A stretch of 64,000 nt of DNA from Bacteroidota bacterium (GTDB lineage Bacteria; Bacteroidota; Bacteroidia; Chitinophagales; BACL12), in assembly GCA_016706865.1 (NCBI GenBank), contig JADJIS010000001.1:186001-250000 (forward strand). Direction: 5' to 3'. The notes beneath the pieces were generated by a model. That model saw nothing but the letters and a program-made list of their open reading frames with translations. It ran no database searches and was not told where the DNA came from. Position numbers and translations under genes: made by a program. Below, one piece after another: positions 35,484 through 44,316 of the stretch (position 1 is its first letter; each line of letters opens with the position of its first letter).

Positions 35484-35719
35484 TGGAAGAATTAAAAGAA
35501 TATACCAAATTTCAACTTGCATTGCGCAATGGGCAGGATCGCGATGAGATATGGATAGCCTACAAGGGAATTATTTATGATGTTACGGAAAGTACCTTAT
35601 GGAGAAAAGGCACACACTACGAGCATTTTGCGGGACAAGATCTTACACACGAATTACCGGATGCCCCGCATACCGAAACCGTATTCAATAAATTTAATAT
35701 TATTGGAAAATTAATTTAA
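35483..35719 (+). CDS. Small cytochrome b5-like haem-binding domain protein
   Basis: Stand-alone domain of 78 residues of the cytochrome b5-like family: a KFQLALRNGQDRDEIWIAYKG start, then IYDVTESTLWRKGTHYEHF, AGQDLTHELPDAPH and a closing FNIIGKLI. Histidines in GTHYEHF and DAPH are candidate haem ligands. Soluble, no signal or membrane segment. It shares one base with the upstream acetyltransferase (TAATG) and overlaps the convergent kinase gene by four bases at its 3' end. Redox partner unknown. Confidence 0.85.
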   Translation: MEELKEYTKFQLALRNGQDRDEIWIAYKGIIYDVTESTLWRKGTHYEHFAGQDLTHELPDAPHTETVFNKFNIIGKLI

Positions 35720-36636
35720 GGTTTAATATTGTATTTGGTAAGATCAACAAATTCATTAACTCTTTTTTTAACATTGGATTGTTTAATTTCCAATAATCGT
35801 TGCGGACCAAATTTCTCTACACAAAAAGATGCCATCGCACTTCCATAAATAATGGCGCGTTTCATATTGGTAAAGGTGATGTTTTTCGATTTTGAAAGAT
35901 ATCCCACAAATCCACCTGCAAACGAATCCCCCGCTCCTGTCGGATCAAAAACAGATTCCAACGGCAAAGCCGGTGCAAAAAATATCTGCTCACCATAAAA
36001 TAATAGTGCACCATGCTCACCTTTCTTTACTATTAAAATCCGGGGGCCCATTTTTAATATAATTCTGGATGCCTTTAATAATGAATATTCTCCTGAAAGT
36101 TGTCTCGCCTCTTCATCATTAATCATTAAAACATCAACCTTTTTTAAAACTTTATTAAGGGCTGGTCGTGAATTATCCATCCAATAATTCATAGTGTCCA
36201 TCACCACTAGTTTTGGTCTTGACTTTAGTTGATCAATCACACTTATTTGTAGAGAAGGTTCAATGTTTCCCAACATTAAAAATTCTGGTTTTCGGATCTT
36301 TTCGGGCACAACGGGATTAAAATTGGCCAGCACATTCAAATCTGTGGTCAAGGTATCACGGGTATTCATGTCCATGTGATAACGCCCTGCCCAAAAAAAG
36401 GATTTTTCGCCTTTCATTACTTTAATTCCATCTGTATTAATTCCCTTTTTATTAAAGTTTGCAAATGTTGCTTTAGGAAAATCGTCACCTACAACAGAGA
36501 TCAATTTTATATTGGAGTAGAAAAACGACGCGGCAAGTCCGATATAAGTACCTGATCCTCCAATTATTTTATCCGCTTTTCCAAATGGTGTTTCAATGGA
36601 ATCAAATGCAACTGTGCCGACAACTAATAAACTCAT
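35716..36636 (-). CDS. PfkB-family carbohydrate/nucleoside kinase
   Basis: Ribokinase-superfamily kinase of 306 residues. N-terminal GTVAFDSIETPFGKADKIIG with GSGTYIGLAASFF (substrate-side glycines) and the C-terminal PfkB signature DPTGAGDSFAGGFVGYL near 232-248, holding the catalytic aspartate and anion hole. VMDTMNYWMD and MINDEEARQLSG are also family-typical. The exact sugar or nucleoside substrate cannot be told. Convergent with the cytochrome b5-like gene, with a 4-base overlap of coding ends. Confidence 0.92.
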   Translation of the reverse strand: MSLLVVGTVAFDSIETPFGKADKIIGGSGTYIGLAASFFYSNIKLISVVGDDFPKATFANFNKKGINTDGIKVMKGEKSFFWAGRYHMDMNTRDTLTTDLNVLANFNPVVPEKIRKPEFLMLGNIEPSLQISVIDQLKSRPKLVVMDTMNYWMDNSRPALNKVLKKVDVLMINDEEARQLSGEYSLLKASRIILKMGPRILIVKKGEHGALLFYGEQIFFAPALPLESVFDPTGAGDSFAGGFVGYLSKSKNITFTNMKRAIIYGSAMASFCVEKFGPQRLLEIKQSNVKKRVNEFVDLTKYNIKP

Positions 36637-36721
36637 ATTTTATTTTTTTTTGCAAAGTAAAAGAGCTTCCTCTTATAAATGGGTAATTTTTTGAATTAAT
36701 AATAAAATCAACTCAAGTCTA

Positions 36722-36754
36722 TAAAAACAAAAACCCTGCATCTCTGCAGGGTTT
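36722..36754 (-). terminator. Rho-independent terminator of tRNA-Asn
   Basis: Perfect 10-base inverted repeat AAACCCTGCA (36731-36740) and TGCAGGGTTT (36745-36754) around a 4-base loop. In the minus direction it is followed by TTTTTGTTTTT. Starts one base after the tRNA 3' end. Confidence 0.9.
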
Positions 36755-36755
36755 G

Positions 36756-36829
36756 CTCCCCAACCTGGACTTGAACCAGGGACCTACTGATTAACAGTCA
36801 GTCGCTCTAACCAACTGAGCTATTGAGGA
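36756..36829 (-). tRNA. tRNA-Asn (GTT)
   Basis: A 74-base cloverleaf on the minus strand. Acceptor TCCTCAA pairs with TTGGGGA (one T-G pair) and discriminator base G. D arm AGCTCAGTTGGTTAGAGC, anticodon loop CTGTTAA with anticodon GTT, T arm CCTGGTTCAAGTCCAGG. CCA is not encoded. A Bacteroidota-type promoter lies 24 bases upstream and a strong terminator directly downstream, so it is a stand-alone transcript. Bases 36637-36721 and 36885-37093 hold no other gene. Confidence 0.97.
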
Positions 36830-36853
36830 ATGAAATGTTTTTGAAACGGGATG

Positions 36854-36884
36854 CAAATTTATTTTCTTAATTCTACAATGCCAA
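36854..36884 (-). promoter_or_regulatory. Promoter of tRNA-Asn
   Basis: On the minus strand TTG (36882-36884), 20 bases, then TAAATTTG (36854-36861), followed by CATCCCG. This fits the Bacteroidota -33/-7 architecture. The TTTGCAtCCCG extension resembles that of both rpsL promoters in this window. The mature tRNA starts 24 bases further on. Confidence 0.75.
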
Positions 36885-37093
36885 GAATTAATCCATAAAT
36901 TAAATGATATTGTCGATTTTTTTTTAAAAAGTGCGAAAATCAACCCGAAAATGTCACAAAATGACAAAATTTTGTCCTTTTTCTTAAAACTTACCTTTTC
37001 ATGTGATTTAAAAGTGCAAAAAATCTAATTGGTTTTGCTCAACATTTAAAGTGAAAAAGCATATCTTGCACCTCGTTTTCAAAATTTACAAGA

Positions 37094-40000
37094 TTGAAAA
37101 ACACCACAAAAAACATTTTCACTTTTTTTATCAGTTTTTTTCTGATCAAAATTTCGATGGGGCAAATCATTGCTTCCCCTGATACCTCTATCTGCGTAGG
37201 AGGAACAGCTACTTTGGTGGTTACCTCAGCGCCCAGTTATGGAACTTCTAGTTATACTTTTGAAACTTTTCCCTACGCCCCTGAAACTTATGCGGGAACA
37301 TCACCCAATCAGGCAGGCGGGGGTGGATTAACAGATGACAGTTATTCAACAGCAGTACCTCTTGGCTTTAGTTTTTGTTTTCTTGATAATACCTATACAC
37401 AGTGTTATATCGGCTCTAATGGATGGGTAAGTTTTGGCGGGCCGGGTGCACTTTCAACAACATATACCTCCGCGGCAATACCAAGCGGAGCAGCGGGTGT
37501 TCCAAAAAATTGTATTATGGGTCCTTGGCAGGACTGGCATCCCGGCTTATGTACGCCAGTTGGAAGTTGTATTAAATACCAAACAATAGGAACTGCTCCG
37601 AACCGAAAATTTATCGTTAGCTGGGATAACGTGCCCATGTTCAGTTGCACACTTACCTATGGAAAATTTCAGATCGTATTGAATGAAACTTCTAATATTA
37701 TTGAAAATCATCTTACCAATAAACCAAATTGTATGGCTTGGGCAGGCGGAACTGCAACCCAGGGTGTACACAGCCTCGATGGTCTAACTGCATTTACGGC
37801 TCCAGGAAGAAATTCAACGCCGTGGACAACAGTAAACGAAAGTACTAGATTTGTTCCGAATGGAATTACCTGGTATTATGGAGCAGGTTTGGTTGCAGGA
37901 TATGGCGACACTTTAATTGTATCTCCAACTGTTACAACAACTTATACAATTTCCCTTACATCTTGCGACGGAACCGTTTATGAGGAAGATGTTGTAGTGA
38001 ATGTTGTAAATGTAGATCCAACCATTATTTACGATCCGTTTTATTGCACCGACGGTGTTGCAATTCCCGCAATTGCAGAACCAGGCACAGGGGTATTTAC
38101 TTCGGCTCCTCCCGGTTTGGTAATCGACCCTGTTACTGGAGTTGTCGACCTTGCAGCTTCTATTCCGGGTTCCTATTCTGTCACCTATTCTATTGGAGGC
38201 TTATGCCCCGAATCCGCATCTGATTTTTTTACTATCGTAACTGATCCTGATGCTTCTTTTGCATATGATGACATAACCTATTGTCCAACCGGAACAACAA
38301 CTCCAACATTTATTACCACTCCAAGTGGAACATTTTCTGCTTCTCCGGCAGGACTTATCATAAATCCAACTACAGGTACAATTGACCTGACTTCAGGAAT
38401 TGTTGGAACTGTTTATACTATTACCTATACTGTTGGTGTAATTTGTACCAGTGTTTTCACCTATACGATCACCATTACACCAATCGACGATCCTGCATTC
38501 ACTTACAGTGCAGCAAGTTTTTGTCCTACAGGAACAGCAACTCCATCAGGCATTATTACCCCCGGAGGCACTTTCACGGTTTCACCTCCTTCTTTGGATA
38601 TTGATCCTTTAACCGGCACTGTTGATCTTACAACAGGGGTTGTAGGGACTACTTATACTATTACATATACAACTCCTGCTGGTCCATGTACAAATTCCGG
38701 ATCAACAACTTTAACTATCGATCCATTGGATGACGCATCGTTCAGCTACAGTGCACCTAGTTACTGCCCTACAGGCACCACAAGTCCTACAACTATAGCA
38801 ACACCTGGCGGAGTATTTACCATTTCTCCCCCAACTATGGGTATTAATTCATCCACCGGAATGGTTAATCTTGCTACAGGAGATATTGGAACAACCTATA
38901 CAATTACTTATACCACTCCTGCTGGACCTTGCTCAAATTCCTCCACTACCACAATTACCATCGACCCATTAGACGATCCTTATTTTACTTATAGCGACGT
39001 AGATTTTTGTAATTATGGCACGGCTCCGATTATTACTGTATCCACTCCAGGTGGAGTCTTTACAGTTTCACCTGCCGGATTATCTGTTAATGCCGCAACA
39101 GGTTTAATTGACCTTTCTACAGGTACTCCGGGAGCATATTATACTATTACCTATACTACTCCTGCGGGATTGTGCAGTAATACATCTTCCATCGTAATTC
39201 ATATTTTACCTCTTACAGATGCAGCATTTACCTTCGATAATTCCGAATATTGTGCAAAAGGATCTGTTCTGCCAAATTATATTATGAATCCGGGTGGTAG
39301 TTTTACTGCAGCAGCAGGTATTTCAATAAATTCACTAACGGGGCAATTAAATCTTGACGCATGTGTTCCAGGCGGGCCTTATGATGTTATTTATACCAGT
39401 CCGGGCTGTCCTGAAACAGATACTTTTTTAGTGACCATTAATCCTCTTCCGAATCCAACAATTACATTAGATGATGTTATTTGTCTTGAGGGTAGTCCAA
39501 TTATTATTATCGGTGATCCAACGGGTGGAACATTTAGCGGTACCGGCGTAATTGGCGATCAATTTGATCCGGCCATTGCTGGAAATGCGGGTATTTATTC
39601 TGCAACCTATACTTATACAGATGCAAATGGTTGCACTACTGCAGTAACTGATTATATTGAAGTAATACATCATAACGTTGATGCGGGGATGGATGTTTAT
39701 ATTCCCGAATACACAACCACTGTCATCACTGCTTCTGCTGGTGCTACATTTTTATGGGAACCGCCAACCGGGCTGGATTGCACAGACTGCCCATCTCCGA
39801 TCGTCGACAATTTATTGACCACCACTTATACGGTTACCTCTTGGGATATATATGGATGTGTAGACTCTGATGCAATTGTTGTAAATATTGTTCCGGTATT
39901 TGATCCGGTAATTTTTATTCCGAATACCTTTACCCCTAATGGTGATAATATTAACGATTATTTCTTTGCCTTTGGGTCAGATCTGGAATCTATCCTGTCA

Positions 40001-40195
40001 ATATATATTTATGACAGATGGGGTGAATTGTTATTTGTTACAGAAAATTTAACACCTGACGATCCTTCTAAAGGTTGGGATGGCACTTTTAATGGACAGC
40101 AATTAAATCAGGGTGTATATGTTTACATGGTTGAAGTAATGCTGGAAGCCGGTGTTAAACAACAGATACAGGGAAATATTACTTTGATCAGATAG
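37094..40195 (+). CDS. Large repeat-containing surface protein with type B (CHU_C) sorting domain
   Basis: Protein of 1033 residues. Hydrophobic signal sequence near 8-22 (IFTFFISFFLIKISMGQ). An N-terminal module at about 50-250 contains CYIGSNGWVSFGG. Seven beta-rich repeats then begin at about 308, 384, 465, 546, 627, 708 and 786. The middle five start exactly 243 bases apart (38243, 38486, 38729, 38972, 39215) and share patterns such as YCPTGT, TPGGVFT and TYTITYTTPAG. The last 95 residues are a gliding-motility type B sorting domain (FIPNTFTPNGDNINDYF ... YDRWGELLF ... GWDGTFNGQQLNQGVYVY). Likely an adhesin-like type IX cargo. TTG start chosen because no nearby ATG exists. Confidence 0.9.
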   Translation: MKNTTKNIFTFFISFFLIKISMGQIIASPDTSICVGGTATLVVTSAPSYGTSSYTFETFPYAPETYAGTSPNQAGGGGLTDDSYSTAVPLGFSFCFLDNTYTQCYIGSNGWVSFGGPGALSTTYTSAAIPSGAAGVPKNCIMGPWQDWHPGLCTPVGSCIKYQTIGTAPNRKFIVSWDNVPMFSCTLTYGKFQIVLNETSNIIENHLTNKPNCMAWAGGTATQGVHSLDGLTAFTAPGRNSTPWTTVNESTRFVPNGITWYYGAGLVAGYGDTLIVSPTVTTTYTISLTSCDGTVYEEDVVVNVVNVDPTIIYDPFYCTDGVAIPAIAEPGTGVFTSAPPGLVIDPVTGVVDLAASIPGSYSVTYSIGGLCPESASDFFTIVTDPDASFAYDDITYCPTGTTTPTFITTPSGTFSASPAGLIINPTTGTIDLTSGIVGTVYTITYTVGVICTSVFTYTITITPIDDPAFTYSAASFCPTGTATPSGIITPGGTFTVSPPSLDIDPLTGTVDLTTGVVGTTYTITYTTPAGPCTNSGSTTLTIDPLDDASFSYSAPSYCPTGTTSPTTIATPGGVFTISPPTMGINSSTGMVNLATGDIGTTYTITYTTPAGPCSNSSTTTITIDPLDDPYFTYSDVDFCNYGTAPIITVSTPGGVFTVSPAGLSVNAATGLIDLSTGTPGAYYTITYTTPAGLCSNTSSIVIHILPLTDAAFTFDNSEYCAKGSVLPNYIMNPGGSFTAAAGISINSLTGQLNLDACVPGGPYDVIYTSPGCPETDTFLVTINPLPNPTITLDDVICLEGSPIIIIGDPTGGTFSGTGVIGDQFDPAIAGNAGIYSATYTYTDANGCTTAVTDYIEVIHHNVDAGMDVYIPEYTTTVITASAGATFLWEPPTGLDCTDCPSPIVDNLLTTTYTVTSWDIYGCVDSDAIVVNIVPVFDPVIFIPNTFTPNGDNINDYFFAFGSDLESILSIYIYDRWGELLFVTENLTPDDPSKGWDGTFNGQQLNQGVYVYMVEVMLEAGVKQQIQGNITLIR

Positions 40196-40395
40196 ATCAC
40201 ATCTCCCTCATAAAAATTCATTTTTGTTTAGGGATTTTAATTTCAGAAATTATTAATGGTTGATTAACACTCGGTTTTTTCCTCTTCATTATAAAAATTG
40301 GGGAATTGATCGCAACTTTTTAGATAATCAGAAATCATTAAAAATGGAGCAACTTTAATCAGAAAATGAAATTAGAAAACCCGCATTGCAAATTG

Positions 40396-40403
40396 TAGAT
40401 TTG
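40396..40403 (+). promoter_or_regulatory. Candidate -7 element upstream of the 69-residue gene
   Basis: TAGATTTG, followed by CAGTCC, lies 17 bases before ATG 40420. It is embedded in the palindrome GCAAAT-TGTAG-ATTTGC (40387-40403). Bases 40196-40386 hold nothing else recognisable. Confidence 0.45.
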
Positions 40404-40419
40404 CAGTCCTTTAATAGAA

Positions 40420-40629
40420 ATGAATATGGACAAAAAACAAACAAATAAGGTTACCATTACAACCAATGATGGATTACCTTTTCAAATTCCTGTAGAAGGA
40501 TCATTGGGGTTATTAGCATTGGGATACAAAGGATTGATTGCCTGGAGACAGGTAAGACGTCAGTACCAAAAAACAGTAGTTGCCAATAAAGCGCAAAAAC
40601 AAGAAAATAAACCGGATACAAAATCATAA
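40420..40629 (+). CDS. Small basic hypothetical protein
   Basis: Frame of 69 residues, unknown family. N-terminal KVTITTNDGLPFQIPVEGSL, a mildly hydrophobic LGLLALGYKGLIAWRQ, then a basic tail (RRQYQKTVVANKAQKQ). It has its own -7 box and ends 41 bases before the phosphodiesterase-sulfotransferase gene, so it is probably the first gene of that unit. ATG 40426 is an alternative start. It may be a small accessory protein for the enzyme, but this is inferred only from linkage. Confidence 0.65.
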   Translation: MNMDKKQTNKVTITTNDGLPFQIPVEGSLGLLALGYKGLIAWRQVRRQYQKTVVANKAQKQENKPDTKS

Positions 40630-40670
40630 AACAGAAAACATATTTGCATTAATGCAGTTGTAATTTAGAT

Positions 40671-43225
40671 ATGGGAAAGAGAATCGCTAAAAAAGTACTC
40701 CTCATCGGCTGGGATGCCGCAGATTGGAAAATTATTAATCCCCTTATGGATGCAGGCCACATGCCTACCCTCGAAAAATTAGTAAATGGTGGTGTTATCG
40801 GAAACTTTGCAACATTAGATCCACCGCTATCCCCAACCCTTTGGACTTCCATAGCAACCGGAAAACGCCCCTATAAACATGGTATTATCGGTTTTACTGA
40901 ACCTGATCCTTCGGGAAAAGGTGTTCGCCCTGTTTATATCACCTCCAGAAAGGTGAAAGCAATGTGGAACATTTTTAATCAGCATGGCATGAAAAGTCAT
41001 GTTATAGGATGGTGGCCTTCACATCCTGCAGAGCCAATTAATGGAACCATGATCTCCAACCTTTACCAGAGAGCATCAAAACCCGTTAATGAACCTTGGC
41101 CAATGCTCGATGGAACTGTGCATCCTCCGGAGAAAGCAGATCTTTTTAAAAAATTGAGAATTCATCCAGCTGAGCTGACTCCTGCACATATTTTACCCTT
41201 CATTCCTGATGCCATCAAAATAGATCAGGAGAAGGATAAAAGGTTGGCAATGCTCACAAAAATTATTGCCGACTGCTCAACTATTCATGCTGCGGCAACC
41301 TATATTCTTGAAAATGAAGAGTGGGACTTTTTAGGCGTTTATTATGATGCCATCGACCATTTCTGTCATGGATTTATGAAGTTTCACCCTCCACAAATGT
41401 CAATGGTTCCGGATGACCTTTACAATCTTTATAAAGATGTGGTGATCTCCGGTTATAAGTATCACGACATGATGCTTGAACGCCTATTGCAACTTGCAGG
41501 CCCTGATGTTACCGTTATGTTGGTTTCTGACCATGGATTTCACCCCGACCATTTACGTCCCATAGAATTACCAAAGGAACCGGCAGCTCCGGCTTTGGAA
41601 CATAGCCCTTACGGAATTGTTGTAATTAATGGGCCGGGAATTAAAAAAGATGAACGTATTTACGGAGCATCCATTTTAGATGTTACTCCAACAATTCTAA
41701 CCATGTTTGGTTTTCCTATTGGTGCCGATATGGATGGAAACGTTTTGGTAAATGCTTTCGAGGAGACCATAATTCCTGATAAGATTGATTCATGGGATGA
41801 TATTCCCGGAAATAGTGGCGAACATCCAAAAGACAGACAAGAAGATCCATATGCAGCAGCCGAAGCAATGGAACAACTTATTGAATTGGGATATATTGAA
41901 AGACCAAGTGAAAATGTGGAGAAAGCAATTAAAAATACGGTTAACGAGAATAATTATTATTTATCACGCATGTATATTAATGGTAGAAAATATAACGAAG
42001 CCATTGAGATATTGAAAAAATTGTTTGAAGAAAATCCAACAGTTACACGTTATTCCATGCGACTGGCACATGCTTATCAATCAATAAATAAAATTCAGGA
42101 AACGCGTGATGTACTTTCAAAAATAAAAACCACAAGTGGAAAAGAAACCATAAGCATGAAAATTATGGAAGGCAATTTACTTCTAGTGGAGAATAAACCT
42201 AAAGAAGCAATGGCTCTCTTCGAAAAAATTGAAGAGGAAATGCCAAATATCACGAGAGTGAATATGCAATTAGGTAAATGTTATCTCGCATTAAAAAAAT
42301 GGAAAAAAGCAGAAGAGGCTTTTTTAAATGAACTTAATCACGATCCCGGAAATGCAGCAGCACATCACGGATTGGGAGTTTCATTAATGCGAAGAAAACA
42401 ATATGATGCTGCAGTGGAGAGTTTTTTAAATGCTGTTGGATTAACATATTTCTTCCCATTTGCACATTATCATCTTGGTGAAGCATTATACATGTTAGGA
42501 GAATATGAACGTTCGGCAGAAGCATTTGAAGTGTGTTTGAAAATGGCACCGGGAATAAATAAAGCACGTCAGCTCTTAACAAATATTTACAATGAACATC
42601 TTAAAAAACCTGAAATTGCCATGGATCATAAGGCAAAAATTTCAGAATTTATTAAGGGTGATATTGTTATAGTTTCTGGATTACCAAGGTCCGGAACAAG
42701 TATGATGATGCAGATGCTCGACACTGGTGGATTGGAAGTATTTACTGATGGTGCAAATCGGATGAAAATAATCCAAAAGGATATTACGAACACGAATTAG
42801 TTAAATCTCTTTCCCGCAATAAAACCTGGATGAAAGATGCGATGGGAAAAGTGGTGAAAGTGATAAGCCAATTAATTTTTGAATTACCTGCAAATTATCG
42901 TTATAAAATTATTTTTATGGAACGCGATCTTGATGAGGTGATTCAAAGTCAGCATAAAATGTTGATACGCGATGGAAAGGCAAAAGAAGATTCCATAAAT
43001 ATTCGCGTAGTAAATGCATTCAAACAAAATCTGGAAAGAATTCATACATGGGTTCCAAAACAACAAAATATGGAGATCATTTTTGTTTCACACAGAAATC
43101 TGATCAATAATCCTGTGGAGGAATTAAAGAAGGTAAATGATTTCTTAGGGGGAACATTGGATACAAAAGCAATGGCCACCGTTGTAGATAAAAATTTACA
43201 CAGAGAAAAAGCAGTTAAACAGTAA
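40671..43225 (+). CDS. Type I phosphodiesterase/alkaline-phosphatase-superfamily + TPR + sulfotransferase fusion, frameshifted
   Basis: Three-part protein. The phosphodiesterase/nucleotide pyrophosphatase-like domain spans about 1-380: metal site GWDAADW, Asp15; nucleophile region SPTLWTSIATG near 54-64; metal sites YYDAIDHFCHG near 224 and SDHGFHPDH near 285. TPR repeats cover about 395-645. A sulfotransferase domain begins near 660 with the phosphosulfate loop GLPRSGTSMMMQML. The frame breaks at 42755-42757 (AAA) and a TAG follows at 42798. Restoring one A gives ...DGAKSDENNPKGYYEHELVKS..., which runs into the open frame at 42830 (MERDLDEVIQSQHKML) and a total of 851 residues. The second fragment is therefore not a separate gene. 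Substrates unknown. Confidence 0.87.
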
Positions 43226-43309
43226 ACTATATTATTACATTTGAATGAACAACCAAATACAGGTTATTAATTCTGTAATCATTATTTTCGCATTAAGAAT
43301 TTCATTACT

Positions 43310-44194
43310 ATGAAAAAAACCACCGGATCAAACAAAAAATTAATTCAATATGCAGCAAGTGCCGCAGCATTTTTATTGGTAAATGATGCATCTGCAACTA
43401 TTATTTATACCGATCTTGACCCGGATGGAATAATTGGGGGTGAAGGTGCTGAAATCACACTTGATATTAATGCAGACGGAAATGATGATTTTACATTTAT
43501 AGTTTATAGCTATGCCGGTACATTTACTTATTACGGAAGTCCTATTTCTTTTGATGTAAAAGTTGCGGGCGCGGAAGCATTAGACAATAATCAATTCCTT
43601 GGAAGTATTGTAACCATGAGCGGTTATACCAATGTTTATATCCCAACCCTTGCACCGGGAGAGGGAATTAACAACGATGATAATTTTGAAGGAGGATATG
43701 GCTCCCTGGCAGTAATTGTAAATGCTTCCCTTTACGGTTTTCCTGTTTATACCTTTGAAGGAGGAGCCTGGTTAGATACAGATATGCAGTTCATGGGATT
43801 CCGAATCAGTGTAGATAAAGATTATTTTTATGGCTGGATGAGGGTTTCCGTTAATGATGAGGCAAGCCAATTAACTGTACATGACTATGCTTATGAAGAC
43901 GAGGCAAATAAAGCCATTTTTACCGGCTCCACAGCATCGGATATTGCAGTAAATCCATTAACCGGGACAGAAATTTATTCCAGTGGGCAAAATCTGGTTG
44001 TAAATCTGCCCTCTGCCATCACAACCCCTGTTGACTTGGAACTTTTTGATCTTGAAGGTAAACTGATCCTGCAAATTTCGCAAGTAATAGGTTCAAATAC
44101 AATTAATTGCGAAGGCTTTGCCGGAGGAAATTATATTGTTCGTTTAACCGATCCTAATATGAGTTATAATAAACAGGTACATATTTCAAATTGA
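43310..44194 (+). CDS. Secreted protein, tandem paralogue 1, with C-terminal sorting-like domain
   Basis: Protein of 294 residues. The N-terminal export signal has a polar start, KKLIQYAASAAAFLLVNDASA, followed by IIYTDLDPDGIIGG. The middle contains FMGFRISVDKDYFYGWMRVSV and LTVHDYAYEDEANKAI. The last 75 residues (EIYSSGQNLVVNLPSA ... VDLELFDLEGKLILQI ... FAGGNYIVRL) form a type A-like sorting domain. The same order of elements is found in the next gene, so the two arose by duplication. Function unknown; likely surface or secreted by type IX secretion. It lies 84 bases after the fusion gene. Confidence 0.82.
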   Translation: MKKTTGSNKKLIQYAASAAAFLLVNDASATIIYTDLDPDGIIGGEGAEITLDINADGNDDFTFIVYSYAGTFTYYGSPISFDVKVAGAEALDNNQFLGSIVTMSGYTNVYIPTLAPGEGINNDDNFEGGYGSLAVIVNASLYGFPVYTFEGGAWLDTDMQFMGFRISVDKDYFYGWMRVSVNDEASQLTVHDYAYEDEANKAIFTGSTASDIAVNPLTGTEIYSSGQNLVVNLPSAITTPVDLELFDLEGKLILQISQVIGSNTINCEGFAGGNYIVRLTDPNMSYNKQVHISN

Positions 44195-44316
44195 TAGAAG
44201 TTTGTTCAGAAAAAAGAAATAAGTAAAATTTTGTCATATTTTGTGTTACAATTTTCACGAATTAAAAAAAATTACTACATTCGCCTTTATTATTAGTTAA
44301 CCATTAATCTGTAAAA

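Noticed and set aside
42830..43225. Independent small sulfotransferase gene
   Set aside because: It lacks the phosphosulfate-binding loop, which is in the preceding frame, and coding sequence continues upstream of its ATG in the same frame. It is the C-terminal part of the fusion gene.
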